Below, one piece after another: positions 12,816 through 23,901 of a stretch of 64,000 nucleotides of DNA. Under the pieces are notes generated by a model. It worked only from the letters and a program-made list of their open reading frames with translations. It ran no database searches and had not been told where the DNA came from. Source of the DNA: Pleodorina starrii (lineage: Eukaryota; Chlorophyta; Chlorophyceae; Chlamydomonadales; Volvocaceae); contig BRXU01000002.1 in NCBI GenBank assembly GCA_030267565.1, positions 5,021,501-5,085,500 of the forward strand, in the 5' to 3' direction. The position numbers were made by a program, and so were the translations under genes. Position 1 is the first letter of the stretch. Every line of letters starts with the position of its first letter.

Positions 12816-12905
12816 TGGGCGGGGCCCCAGCGCGAAGCGCCCAGGGGGGCCCCGCCCTGTTGGGCGGGGCCCCAGCGCGAAGCGCCCAGGGGGGCCCCGC
12901 CCTGT
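12816..12905. repeat. 45-bp GC-rich unit, two tandem copies
   Basis: Two identical 45-bp units (12,816-12,860, 12,861-12,905), each a strong hairpin. GGGCGGGGCCCC at one end pairs with GGGGCCCCGCCC at the other around a short loop. It lies inside the LTR-type element. Confidence 0.9.
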
Positions 12906-13774
12906 AGGATTGCCCATGTCCGTGCGTGTGTGGGATCTGGGTTCTGGGTTCTGGGAAGTAATTGGACAAGTGTAGACTTTCGGTCAACGGAAAGTCTGCA
13001 TAAGTAAAAGATTACATTCTTTATTGCACGGTAAATTTATTATTGGAACCCAACATCGCATGAGTACAAACCAGTTTGGCAGTCTCCATGGACCGAGGCC
13101 GAGGTCAAACCATCACCTCTCGGCCTATAATTAATTCCAGAAGAGTCATCGTTCCTTAAGGTAGAATTCTGACATGACGGCGTGAAATGAATCTTCGTTT
13201 CGGCAAGCAACCAACTATGTTTGCATTGCGTGCGAACATTCTTCCCGCGACCACACCACAGCAGCTCTGCTAGCCGGTCCGATCGTCTTGACGCATATTG
13301 CTATTACAAAGGTTGCAAGGAGCAAACCATGATGGGCAAACTGCTGGTTGTTGGACGCCAAGCCGCCAATGCACGCACGATTCATCTGCGGGCCGCCCAA
13401 CAAGTCCAGTCGGCAACCTAGGGGACTTCTACATTCCCTGTCCTAATGTTAAAGTTGTCAAGCCTCCTCTACGACGAATACCTCGGTAGCGAAGCCTGTG
13501 CACTCTCGTCGGCAACTGCACGTCATCATCGCGACCCTCTCAAACAGTTCCGCTGTCCTTCTATTGGCAAGTCAGCCTGCGTGATGTGTAAATGATACAC
13601 TGCATGTCTACTGTAACCCTAAGTAACTTCAGCCAATGCGCTGGCCGGAAGAGTTGCACAGTGCCGAGACGGCGCGCGATGCTAAACATGGGGCGGATTG
13701 CTGAAAGCTCTGGCTGTCTATCAGCAGGAATGTTGATACTCTCACACTTCACGCCCTCGCCGCCCTAGGATTCG

Positions 13775-13855
13775 GTGAATACAAGGGGGACCGGTTGTCA
13801 CACCGGTCGCTAGCCGTACAGGCTAGACAGACTGCTCATCCTACCCCAGGGGCAC
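13775..13855 (-). repeat. Dispersed double-hairpin repeat, copy 1
   Basis: The plus strand carries two adjacent small stem-loops, ACCGGT...ACCGGT and GCTAGCC...GGCTAG, followed by a CATCCTACCCCAGGGGC tail. The same arrangement recurs in opposite orientation at 15,754-15,845 and 15,853-15,945. A tRNA-derived SINE was considered, but no clear A and B boxes were found. Confidence 0.65.
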
Positions 13856-14162
13856 CCCGCCGCCCTAGCCCTTCAACTCCACCCGTACGGATTGAACGGG
13901 GCCCCGCCCTTTTTCCGGCTTCAAGGAAGCCGACACCAACCCCTTGTCGCACCAGCCGCGATATTTGTGCTCACGCTGCACACTTTGTCAGCGGGCACAC
14001 CGGATGTTACCGATTTATACCAGGCGTAGGTCGTGACTACACCTGGCACAGATCGAATTGACTTCACATTCCGGACGTTGACGGCTCTGTGAGAATGGTA
14101 TGTGAGCTCTGTGAGACTCGATCTTCAGACCTCAGGAATTTATTCCTGATGCTCGATACCAA

Positions 14163-14257
14163 TGTAGCAGTCTTAGTTGCTAAAGGCCACTCGAGTTGTT
14201 AGTGCAGGTGTAGCTTAGGCTCTTATAGCCTAGCCGCACTGTCGTACAGCTGCTACA
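14163..14257 (+). repeat. Right LTR-like repeat
   Basis: 95-bp partner of the repeat at 12,415-12,509, followed directly by GTGCG. Few differences separate the two copies, suggesting a recent insertion. Confidence 0.75.
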
Positions 14258-15419
14258 GTGCGGTTGTCCTAGCAAGCATTTGTATGTCTGCAGAAGCACT
14301 GCCAGCAGACGTCCTCTACCGTGCGTACATACAAGTGCTTGCTAGAAGAACCACACCCACGCTTTTCGACGCCCATCCTATCGTGCTCGGCTGTTGAACA
14401 CCGACATTGTTGCGACCCAACACGACCGCGGCCCCAGCTTTGAAATCATGACCGGCGAGCGAATGCCCTTTCAATATAGCACGATCACGCAAGCTTGCCC
14501 TTCAAATCCTACCGGAAACTTACGCCCCACGCTGGCGTGTGTGCACCTTCATCCGCGCGAACCCGCTCATTCCAAAGTAACGCTCCACGTACAACCGGAC
14601 GGAAGCACAACAGCTCCTTACTTCGGCCGCACCTATGCCTTGCGTCACACTCGAACATGCGTTATTTCCCTTTCTGTTCCCGCATGATCGCGCCATGTAC
14701 ACATGCTCTACACGCGGCTTCCCTTTGAGCTCATACTTACCTTACCGAGCTTCGTCACTACTAAGCATCTGGACGTTATTTAAGCCATACACGTGCATAA
14801 TGTCTCATTTGCGGCAAGCATCCCTGATCGTGAAGTCTGTCAGCGAGGCTATCGGTAGCTGTGCTGGAGAGCGCCATCACCCACTACCGTGCCCATCCAG
14901 CACCCCACCCCCACGGACGAAGAAGTCTTTATTTGTATGCGATCCCCTAGGAAGTGCCTGAGAGTTAGGGCACTGAATTGGTGCACTGACCTAAATTTAG
15001 GTCAGTTCCATACCAAGCCCCTACAACGCAGCCACATGTACCCCGCACACACATGTACCCCACATCGTACGTACATCGTACATACATCACGCAGCCCATC
15101 CAAAGTCCACTATCACCCTACCTTCGCCGTCCAAGGACAACAATGCCATCATCCTTCGCTGTCCAAAGCCACCAGCGCATTCGGTATACGCACATTCCAA
15201 CCCCACTCTGTACATCGCTGCACGCCATCAATTCACAAAAAAACAATGAAGACAATAGTATCACCGTTACCCATCAGCAACCATCCCAGGCGTCAAATGA
15301 ATGTGCGCGCTGCCGTAACGTTCACCTTTCCCAACTGACGGGCTGACGGCCCGATTTTTTTGCCAGGTCGCGGTGTCACGGTGTGACTCAGTGTGCTAAT
15401 TTGGCTGCACCCTTGCGGT

Positions 15420-15640
15420 TGTCCAGGAGCATGGTAGGCGCTTCCTGTCTAGGTGCTCAGTTGGGAGCTACTTGCGTGTTGTTTTCCTGGAGCATGGTAG
15501 GCGCTTCCTGTCTAGGTGCTCGATTGGGAGCTACTTGCGTGTTGTTTTCCTGGAGCATGGTAGGCGCTTCCTGTCTAGGTGCTCGATTGGGAGCTACTTG
15601 CGTGTTGTTTTCCAGGCGCGTGGTCGGCGCTCCCTGTCTC
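15420..15640 (+). repeat. 63-bp tandem repeat, 3-4 copies
   Basis: Units begin GGAGCATGGTAGGCGCTTCC at about 15,426, 15,489 and 15,552, with a diverged fourth at about 15,613. As 63 is a multiple of 3, the array keeps ORFs open in several frames. Confidence 0.92.
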
Positions 15641-15753
15641 CGGTACTCCACTCGCAGTCTCTCGGTGGCGGACATCTCATTTCTTTCGCGCTTCGTGCGT
15701 CGTGCGGGCTTGGTGCTGGTGGGCCTTGGTGGCTTTGCTTTCGGCACCCCTTG

Positions 15754-16005
15754 CGGATGCCCCTGGGTAGGATGAACAGTCTGTCTAGCCTGTACGGCTA
15801 GCAACCTACCGGTGTGAAAACCGGTTCCCCTTGTAATCGTCGAATCCTGACGGGCCCCTGGGGTAGGATGACCAGTCCGTCTAGCATGTACAGCTAGCAA
15901 CCGATCTGAACATCGGTTCCCATTGTCGCATTGTGATCCTTGCATGCTAACGACTAACCGGTTCCCCTTGTAATCTCCGAATCCTAACGACTGACATTCT
16001 ACTCC
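15754..16005 (+). repeat. Dispersed double-hairpin repeat, copies 2-4
   Basis: Two full and one partial copy of the family seen at 13,775-13,855, in opposite orientation. Each holds CTAGC...GCTAG and CCGGT...ACCGG stem-loops and a GTAGGATGA start. Confidence 0.65.
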
Positions 16006-16636
16006 CATTTAGTCAATTATACGAGGCGAACAAAGTTGCAGATGAGTTTGGTGTAAAATCGTAGTGTTACAATTTCTTACTGTGATCACAAATCGAACTC
16101 CCGCCAGTCGTACGACTGGGATCCGAGACCAAGCTTGAAAAGCATTGTTAGATGCCACCATAACTCAAAATAGGAGGGAAGTATAATATAAGAACTTACT
16201 GCATTTATGGAAATCCAAGAGTAGCAGGGAGTTTTGTGAACATGTGAGCGGTTGCAGGCGGTTGGTTCGTTGCCAACATTGCACGCCCTCTTAATCGAAC
16301 CCTTAATGTCCTCCTTGTATGTATAGGTTAAAGCGCATCTATGTCTTTATCACTGCTAGAAGTGTTGTTTCCGTAGATGTGAATGCCGTAATGCCCGCCC
16401 TTATGTGCGACAGCTAAAACTACTAAACAAATGCCACCGCACTTCGTCCCGAACTAAGGCTCAAATACGGTCTCTTAAACAACTTAAGAGATGAGATTTA
16501 TGTAACTTAGGTCGCCCTATAACGATGTTGGTGCGCATGTTCTGGCGTTCTTTGTAAACCGTATCGCAAGAACAGCAAAAACGCCATACCCTCAAAATGC
16601 AAAAGTCTTCTAGTACTCATGTAAACAGCTCCTCTA
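16006..16636. other. Stretch with no recognisable feature
   Basis: Moderately AT-rich, short ORFs only. It may contain the 5' UTR and promoter of the gene that starts at 16,637; no promoter element was identified. Confidence 0.3.
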
Positions 16637-19600
16637 ATGGATAGGGGCAACAAAGAACGAAAAGTACTGAAGCTGCCTGGGCCATCGCCTGGACCCACTG
16701 CCGCGGCGGGTCTCACCCTCGACCCACGGTATCAACGAGTTGTTTCCGAAGCAACAAACTTTGGCGGTGACGCTATGGCCGACGCTGCTGAGCTCGGTGT
16801 TCCGCGTCAAGCGGCTGCTGCGGCCAGGAACGGCTCTGCGTCGCGCGGTCGTCCTCCTTGCGTCGCAAACCGTAAGTAAAAACCACTTCGTTGTCAGTGT
16901 CCGAGGTTTTGCACCCGACGCAATTCCACGTTTCGACGTGTCTGTCGTATCGACACCCTCCCCAACCTTCCCCTCAACCCCCTAACCCCTATTTGCTTCG
17001 TGTCCACCGTTTCCGTAGGATCGTACGACGCGAAGACCGGCGGCATTTTCGTCTGTGACGAGGACGGCTGCCCTCACAACCCAAGCTCGCAGAGCTGGGT
17101 TGGGAAGGGCTTTGTGACGGCATCCCACGCCAACTTGCACCACATCCTCCATCACGACGCCAGGATGGATATGGAGCTGTACAACAAGTTGCACCCGAAG
17201 ATCGAGCCACCGGCCGCAGTCGACGAAGAGGACTTGGAGATTGACGTGCAAGAAGCGTACGGGGCTTTCAAGGCTGGTGGACAGAAGAAGCTAGGTAGGG
17301 CCGCTGGGCCCAATGGTCGGGGAACGAACCGCCCCCCCTGACACATCAAGACACCATTTTACTGGAGGGGGCTGCGGGGTGGTTGGCACCGGCGCCTCGC
17401 CCCTGTACCCTCAGCTCTGCCTTGCAGGGCGCAAAACACACACGCATCCTTGTCGCCCCGGCTTTGCGGTCCCTCCTGTTGGGCTGCCCAGCCTTCCGAG
17501 CCGTGCTGCTACTACGGTATCAGACAACGACCGACATACATTTGGTCCCGCGAACCCTCGACGGTGTGTACCCCGCCTGCTTACTTTGCTCCAGGCGCCG
17601 TCGGCAACGTCCGCTTCTGCTGCGGCTGCTTCCTGCGGACCAAAGCCGCGCACGGAGCGGCCGGCGCGGGCATCATCCATTTCCGCATGATGACCCACGC
17701 CAGTCAGGAAGCGATACACCGGACCAGTGGCAAGATCGCGGGGGCCTTGGTCTGCACCGGCCACAGCAGCAGTGCGAGCCTCGCATGCCTCTTCGAAACG
17801 TTCCGGAGGCAACGATTGAGCGAGGTACGTGACTACGTATGGATTTTGATAGCCCAGAGCGTGGTGGCCTCAAAAGCCGGACTCAACGCAACGCACAGCC
17901 AACTCGGGCGTTTTCGCACATCCGGTTTCCGTATTCCGGGTCAGCCTGTCCGCCCGCAGGACATTTTTAGAGGGATCACAACAACCCCACCCGCTGATTT
18001 GCGTTCGCCGTCCTTGGCCTCCTTTGTGATCCATGCAGGAGCGCCTTCCAGCGCGCGTCGGTGTTTGGGAGAAGTATGCACGGCCTCAGCCCGCCGCTGG
18101 GGCCGAGTGCGCCCCATCGCGCGGGGCAGCTGCAGCTGATGCGGCCGCCGCCGAGGACGGGGGCGGCCGTGGCGGCGCAGGAACCAAGGGTGGTGGCGTG
18201 GGGCCAAGTGCGGCGGATGCGGTCAACGGGACCAGCGGCGGCGGCGGCGGTGGTGGCAGCGGCGGTGGCAGTGTCGATGGCGGCGGCAGCGCCGGCGGCA
18301 GCGGTGATGGAGGTGGCAGGGGCGGCGGCATGGACAGCAGGGTAGCAGGCGGCGGTGGCCGTGGCCGTGGTAAGGCGACGGCGAGGGGAGCGGCGGCGGC
18401 AGCAGCGACGGCGGCGGCAGCAGCAGCAGCAGCGGCGGCGGCAGCGGCGATGGCGGCGGCAGCGGAGGCGGCAGCTCCCCCGGCCGAGGATGAGGCATGT
18501 TGGGGGTATGACGTGTTGGACGACACGGCGGCTTTGGCGGACGACGGCACCGAGACGGAGGCGGGTGGGGGCGGGCACTTGCTGGCACTGGCGGAGGCGG
18601 CTGCTCTGGGCGCCGGGCAGCTGCCAGGGCGAGGTGCGTACTACAAGGGCGAGGATGGCGATGGCAACGACTCCACGGTGAAGGGCGTGGATATGGGGAA
18701 CGACTCGGGTCCACGCGCCAAAGGCCCAGGCGGGCACGGTGAGTGATGTTTAGATGCCTAATTGTTTTTATTTGTTTACGGTATCTCGGCCATGTCGTCT
18801 CGGCATGTTCCTCTGATAACGTGGATGCTCATGTGGGTGCCTGATACGCCTTTTTGAAATTGTACGGATAACGGAAAGCAGGTACCGACGGTTGCGCCAA
18901 CAATCCAACAACACAGGTGAGGCGGCCGCGACGGACGCGCCGACGGTCGAGGCGGGCGACAGCTTCTCGAAGCTTACCGGGCGCGAGAAGATGAACTGGG
19001 TCCTGCAGCAGGATACCGGCTCCTGGGACGGCGACAGCACGCTCCGGGAAGCGCAGAAGTGGCTGGTCCTCACGGATGGCATGCTGGGCTCCGCGGACCG
19101 CTTTGCGATGTACCCCGTCCTGCGCGACTGCCTGACACAGTCCGTTACGGGCGCGTGCAACATCCTTTCCGCGGAGCTGGATCCGGACACGTGAGTGCTT
19201 GTTTGCGTTTCGGGCTCGGTGTTGTTGTCGGGCAGATTGGCAGATGAAGGACGGAGTTTGGAGAGGCGCAAAGTCGAGATTGAGAACCTTTGGGCCGTGT
19301 GCGTAATGCAGCTAATGCTTGGTAGGCCTGTGGGCCATGGGCTCGTGCCACTAGCGTACCTGTAACGTGAAGGGCACCCAAACCATTTTGCTGCAGCCCC
19401 GCTCCATGTCTTGCCTGGAGCCTGGAAAAACGCTGGCTTGCTCTCTTTTGCACATTTGGGTTTGGATTCGTGAACAGGGTGGCGCTGAACGAGAGCGAGC
19501 GCAGCAGCGCGCTGTCTGATGCGGACGAGCTGGAAAGCCGCGCGGGCGAGCTGCGGCGGCGGCACCAGACCGTCGTGTTGCCTGTTCTGGACACCGCGCG

Positions 19601-20099
19601 GGCATTCGTAAAGACCCTGGAGGAGCTGAGCTCGTCGTTGAGTAACGCCGCGACGGCGCGCGAGGCCCGCGCGAAGCATGTGCGGGAGGCGGCAGCGTAC
19701 AGCCAGCACGAGCGGGTGAAGAAGCGCTACCGGCTCACGCAAGCCGCATGTGCTTACGGCGACTTCGCGCGGGACAAGCTCGGCAGCTCCTTCTTCACGA
19801 CTGACATGCAGACCAGCTTTGAGGCGGTGCAGCAACGCCTGCAGACCCTGCCGCCGCCAGTTCGCAAGCCAGGCCCCGGCGTGGATGTGCCCGATGGGAG
19901 CCACCTGACGAGTGGAGCCGTGCAACACCAGATTGCGGCGGGCCTGGAGGCGCTAACCCGGATGGCTGGAGCCGTCAGCGTGGAGCCCGAGCCGGCCATT
20001 GCACCGTCACCGTCGAGTGCGGAAAGGTCGGGCAGCTCTTTCCAGTCGCCTGTTGGCGGGCTGGAGAGGGGGCAGCTGTTTCCGCAGCTGCCGAAGTAA
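16637..20099 (+). CDS. Seven-exon gene of unknown function, 824 residues
   Basis: Exons 16,637-16,871, 17,019-17,294, 17,428-17,565, 17,595-17,824, 18,039-18,738, 18,917-19,190 and 19,478-20,099 join with consistent phases into 825 codons ending TAA. All introns are GT-AG; the donor of exon 3 was set by phase. Exon 2 contains CDEDGCPHN...HANLHHILHHD, a Cys/His arrangement resembling a zinc finger. Exon 4 has RFCCGCF. Exon 5 is largely an Ala/Gly/Asp low-complexity linker. Exons 6 and 7 are better-behaved sequence (FSKLTGREKMNWVLQQ; LESRAGELRRRHQ), with a likely coiled coil in exon 7 and a Ser/Pro-rich tail. I recognise no family. A nuclear DNA-binding or transposon-derived protein is possible but unproven. 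The start is the first ATG of the open exon. Confidence 0.72.
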
Positions 20100-22129
20100 C
20101 AGCAGGTGCGTATGCGGCTTCCGCAGCCGACTGGCGAGAGGCAGCAGTGACCCAGCCCCACGCCGAGGGGCGCGGGGAGCCCAGCTGGCGGGATGGGCGG
20201 CATGGCTCCGGGAGCTTAGTTGGTGGATGCGACGCAGGATGGCGCCTTGGTAAATGGCGAGTGCGTGGTGGGCGCCTAGGAGGTGATGGCTTGGACGGCA
20301 GGTTTTTGGATAAAGCGGGAGTCGTGTGTACGGCTGCGAACTGGAACGGGATCTGTCTGTCTGTCGTACAACTCGGGTCGTGATTGCTCGTCTTGTAGCG
20401 TCTGTTGGTGTGGGTAGCTAGGGAGTGAGCGAGCGCGCGGGGCTTTTTGTGCCCGGTGATGAAGTGGGTCGGATTTCTCTTATGGGTTTCTGTCGTTGTG
20501 CGCTCGCCGCCAGCGGGTACAGCGCAGTCGTCAGCCGGCCTGGATTGCTACAGAACGGAACAGACGGATAGACGGATGATCCGTGAGGCTGCCGCTCCAC
20601 GCCTGGGTGTTGTTTGTATGTACCGGTAGGCACGGTAGGTCGCTGGGGACGGATGGCGAAGTGAGACTTCGGGTGGATGGTCATCTTGTGTTCAGCGCGC
20701 GGCTGTCGGGTCGCAGGTGTGGGCAATAATTGGTTGTCGTGTGCGGACCCCAACGGATTGCGGCGCGCGGGACACCTACGGCCTAACACCCTAACACAGT
20801 AGTGCTGCGACGCACTGCCCGTCAGGCCGCGATCTCGGCCTCAACAGATTGTTGGAAGACTCGTCTCTCACTTTACAGAGTTCAGCTGTGTAAAGGCGAG
20901 GTGCAGTTGCAGCGTGGTCGGCAAAGTGGAAGTCTGTTGGGGCATGGGCCAAGGCCTTAAAACTTAAGAGCAGCTGCAACAAACCGCACGCCGTACGGTA
21001 TGACTGTACGCATCGTAGCCAGCGACGGCCTTCCAGTGAACTTCATGCTGGGCAAACCCTATGTTTAATAACTACAAAAAATTGGAAAATTCGACGACGG
21101 AAATGGACTGTTGAAATACCGTCGCACGAAACCGCACACGGAGAAAAAGCGAGCTCAAATGTCGAAACTGCCATTGGTACACATGTATGTGACACTCTTG
21201 CGGAACGAAAAAGACGCCCCACACCAACGACAAGGGTCCCTGCCCCCTGGCAAATGAAAGGACCAACTGCCAACGGCTCGTGTGCTGAGCCAGCGTCACT
21301 CGCCAGGAGGGGAGGTCGGGCCTCATTATCCGGCACACCATGCACACCCGGGATGGATGTATTCTTCTTATATTTACCAAAGCCATGTTTGTCTGCTTTT
21401 GCGGGGATGGAGATCGTGCATCGACCCAACCCCGCCGGGCAAAACGAAGGTCAGCGGCGGGGGAGACCCCTGGGTGACACCCAGGAAGTCCCGTGCGTGT
21501 GCAAAAAAACCCCACACGGGGCACGTCTTACCCAGCACAGCTGCACCAATGATGCACCCCGCCTCTCCACGCAACCCGTGTGATGAGGGGCTGGGTTATG
21601 TATGAAGCACAATATCGACCCAACTTCTGTATCGACATAACGTATTGACGACCCATGGGCCGCGGCTGTTCGTGCATGGTGCACCAGCATTCTTCAAACA
21701 GCACAAATCCAAACATATATCATCACACCCGCGGAGAGTCGCCGATGGGGTCGCCGAGACAAAAAGGCAAAACGAACGCAGCGCAGCGACCAACCCGGCT
21801 CGAGGTGCTGCTTTGCAAGCTTGCTATGGGTGTCCCCCCCAATCCCCGGGTAGCCCACTTGCCCCCCACTGGCGCTTCGGGGGCCCTGCGCCGCCGCTGC
21901 ACCGAAACCAGAAAAGCTGCCGCCCGCTTCCACTCTCAATTCCCTCCCATTTCGACTGCCCCCCTCCTTCTCCGTCCATTCCAACGCTCAGCCTCCCCGC
22001 CCTCCCCGCACTCTCGTGCCGCCATTCCGTAATGGGAGGGGAACTGGGATTTCCTTCCCCCTTCCCCCCTCCCCCTCCCCCTTCCCCCTTCCTCCTTCCT
22101 CCTTCCCCCTTCCCTCCCTATCAGGTCCT
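20100..22129. other. Intergenic stretch
   Basis: Between the 824-residue gene and the HECT exon. The first few hundred bases are presumably 3' UTR. From 21,060 to 21,720 the sequence is less GC-rich with short ORFs only; 22,050-22,120 is a CCCCTTCC-type pyrimidine tract. No further gene is supported. Confidence 0.4.
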
Positions 22130-22265
22130 TTACGCGAGTCCGAAGCCCTGCGCGTTGTCGATGGCAGTCAGCAGCTTGGTCCTCATCTTGGGGCGGCTGC
22201 CGTACTCGGGCAGCAGCAGCGAAAAGAAGCAGGTGTGGGCGGTGGGCAGGCGCTCTGTGTCGGGG
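22130..22265 (-). CDS. HECT E3 ubiquitin ligase, C-terminal exon
   Basis: The minus frame from the acceptor at 22,265 to the TAA at 22,130-22,132 encodes about 44 residues. They include RLPTAHTCFFSLLLPEY and end GFGLA. This is the invariant end of the HECT C-lobe: the Cys in HTCF accepts ubiquitin as a thioester before transfer to substrate. Upstream HECT exons were not identified in the next 700 bp, which is C-rich low-complexity DNA followed by viral-derived sequence. The gene may be cut off by these insertions, or may continue across a long intron. Confidence 0.83.
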
Positions 22266-22737
22266 CTGCGGTGCGGTGACGTGACGCGCAGTGAAGTGCA
22301 GCACAGGGGCCAGAGAGGGAGGGCAAGGGAAGGGAAGGGGAAAGAGGAGAGGTCAGGGTCCGGGTCCGTGAACGTGTGCGTAGGTGTGTGTGTGTGTTTG
22401 TGTTGGGGGGTTGAGAAATGGGGGAGAAGAGGCGAGAAGAGGCGGTGGGGGCCGAGCGAGGCTGGGGCCGTGGGGCGTTTGACATCGACGGGGGGACCCG
22501 GACCGGGGGACCCGGGACGGAGCCCGGGCCGTCACGGCGGCATGGCGGCTGGGAGAAGATAAAACGACCACCCACACCCTTTCACCCACCCATACCTGTC
22601 TGTTTACCTCCCCCCCCCCATCCCCCCATTTTCCCCGCCCTCCCGTCCCACCCGGAACCAACAGCCCCCGCCGATTCGTCGACACACCGGACGAGCGGTG
22701 CCGACACCTCACCTCACCAAAGCGTCAAGTTGGATGT

Positions 22738-22920
22738 TGAATCGACCCACTCACCCAGCCACTCACCCACCCACCCAGCCACCCAGCCACCCACCCCTCC
22801 ACCCACCCACCCAGCCACCCAGCCACCCACCCAGCCACCCAGCCACCCCTCCACCCACCCCTCCAGCCCTCCACCCCTCCACCCACCCACCCACCCACCC
22901 ACCCACCCACCCACCCACCG
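22738..22920. repeat. (CCCA)n / CAGCCACC low-complexity tract
   Basis: Imperfect ACCC tandem repeat directly adjoining the viral-derived block, possibly its insertion site. Confidence 0.85.
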
Positions 22921-22928
22921 TATCCTTA

Positions 22929-23057
22929 CTATTTACGCTGACACTTCATCATAGGCAAACGTGATGATATCGCTCGTGGAACACGCCGAGGCACCATCGT
23001 GCGACGACGCTTAACCACTCTCCGACGGCGCTGCGGATAACGACGTTTATAAGCCAT
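22929..23057 (-). pseudogene. Endogenous CRESS virus: Cap N-terminal fragment
   Basis: A 42-codon minus ORF starts 22 bp after the stop of the Rep fragment. It is extremely Arg-rich, like the DNA-binding N-terminus of capsid proteins of circular Rep-encoding ssDNA viruses. It ends after the sequence SSRLPMMKCQR, which lies in a 39-bp direct repeat shared with 23,526-23,564, where the reading continues into more Cap-like sequence. It is a broken copy, stopped at the repeat edge. Confidence 0.7.
22934..22972. repeat. 39-bp direct repeat bounding the viral block, copy 1
   Basis: Identical to 23,526-23,564 in the same orientation. Both copies encode the same stretch of the Cap N-terminal region. 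The segment between them, plus one copy, has the form of a circle opened inside Cap. Confidence 0.93.
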
Positions 23058-23079
23058 AAGTACATAACCTACCATATGC

Positions 23080-23571
23080 TCACATTTTTTTTACAACACA
23101 CCGACGCAGTATAGCTTCACACATCACCAGATCATGACCAAACAAATCCTCCACTGAATAATTAGACGTTACAATAAACTTGATGGGCCGTATATGAATG
23201 GCCCCACCCTTGGTCTCAGCCAAAAAACTATACCGACCCATCCAGATCTTTAACAAATGACCAAGCTCCTTACAATCAAAATCGTCGAGCAACACATTCT
23301 CCTCACCCTGATTAGTCACACCTGGAAGAATAGTATCCGTCGTATCATTCCCAGAGAATCCATCATATCGAGGAACAAACTTAAACTTGATCGCACAAAT
23401 CTTGTACTGATCAAAAAGAGCCTGAAACTCAGTATTATTATACACATCCTGAAGCCTCCATATATAATACCGCCAAAACCCGTTTGTGGTTATCGTATCA
23501 GGCGCCCAATTTTCCAAACACTGGGTACGCTGACACTTCATCATAGGCAAACGTGATGATATCGGTTGCAT
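23080..23571 (-). pseudogene. Endogenous CRESS virus: Cap fragment fused to Rep helicase end
   Basis: A single 163-codon minus ORF. The first part, after the repeated Cap segment, looks like capsid sequence (WRYYIWRLQDVYNN, IKFKFVPRYDGF). From about 23,310 it switches to the C-terminal half of a Rep SF3 helicase: Walker B (VLLDDF), the ETKGG segment and motif C (IVTSN), as in circovirus-like Reps. The HUH endonuclease domain and Walker A are missing. The fusion is therefore a deletion derivative, not a working Rep. The region is AT-richer than its surroundings. Confidence 0.82.
23526..23564. repeat. 39-bp direct repeat, copy 2
   Basis: Partner of 22,934-22,972. The minus-strand viral reading and the plus-strand Cap C-terminal fragment meet directly at its right end. 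Confidence 0.93.
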
Positions 23572-23901
23572 GTTGTAAATGATCCGTACAGTGTGTATGT
23601 TCCAAGTGGGGTGTATAATAGAACAAATTTGAATACGTTTTTAGAGCAAGGTAACAAGGTCCGTACATATTCAGGTAATCGTACAGTGTCAGTGTATTAT
23701 AAGCCTACGATTGATGTTTCTACGGCGGCTGGGAATTGTCTTAAGAGACGTGCCGGTTGGGTAAATTGTGGTCCTATTGGAGCGGGTTTGGGCCATTTTG
23801 GATTTCATATTTTTGCTCAGGATGTGAATATGACTGGAGTGTTTGGGCAGAGTTGGGATGTGTTTGTTACAACTTACATGATGTTCAAGAATATGAAATA
23901 A
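23566..23901 (+). pseudogene. Endogenous CRESS virus: Cap C-terminal fragment, inverted
   Basis: Plus-strand frame of about 110 codons ending TAA at 23,899-23,901, with no ATG at its left end. VSVYYKPTIDVST, HFGFHIF and WDVFVTTYMMFKN resemble the C-terminal beta-strands of a CRESS capsid. It lies head-to-head with the Cap N-terminal/Rep block, so the viral DNA was rearranged before or during integration. The frame has no internal stop, pointing to a fairly recent event or to selection. Confidence 0.65.

Larger units (their letters stand above)
12415..14257 (+). mobile_element. Small non-autonomous LTR-type element (TRIM-like)
   Basis: Two 95-bp direct repeats (12,415-12,509 and 14,163-14,257) each begin TGTAGCAG and end CTGCTACA, the TG...CA form of LTRs. 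The unit is flanked by a 5-bp duplication GTGCG (12,410-12,414 and 14,258-14,262). The internal 1.65 kb has no ORF with gag or pol motifs. Together these fit a TRIM-type non-autonomous LTR retrotransposon inserted into the older foldback. A canonical primer-binding site (TGG...) and a clean polypurine tract were not seen, which leaves the class uncertain. Strand is arbitrary. Confidence 0.7.
11797..14983. mobile_element. Foldback element with ~620-bp inverted arms, interrupted
   Basis: Left arm 11,797-12,414 and right arm 14,354-14,983 are near-identical reverse complements; a 77-codon minus ORF at 12,275-12,042 reappears on the plus strand at 14,495-14,728. If the insertion 12,415-14,257 is removed, the left arm continues at 14,263 and still pairs with the right arm (TCCTAGCAAGC against GCTTGCTAG). 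The original element was therefore a palindrome of about 1.3 kb with a loop of only about 40 bp near 14,290-14,325. No terminal duplication was recognised; TGACCTAAATTTAGGTCA, itself a palindrome, lies just outside the right end. No transposase is encoded. Confidence 0.82.

Noticed and set aside
12042..14728. Identical 77-codon ORFs on opposite strands
   Set aside because: They are the two arms of the foldback; duplication, not coding constraint, explains the identity.
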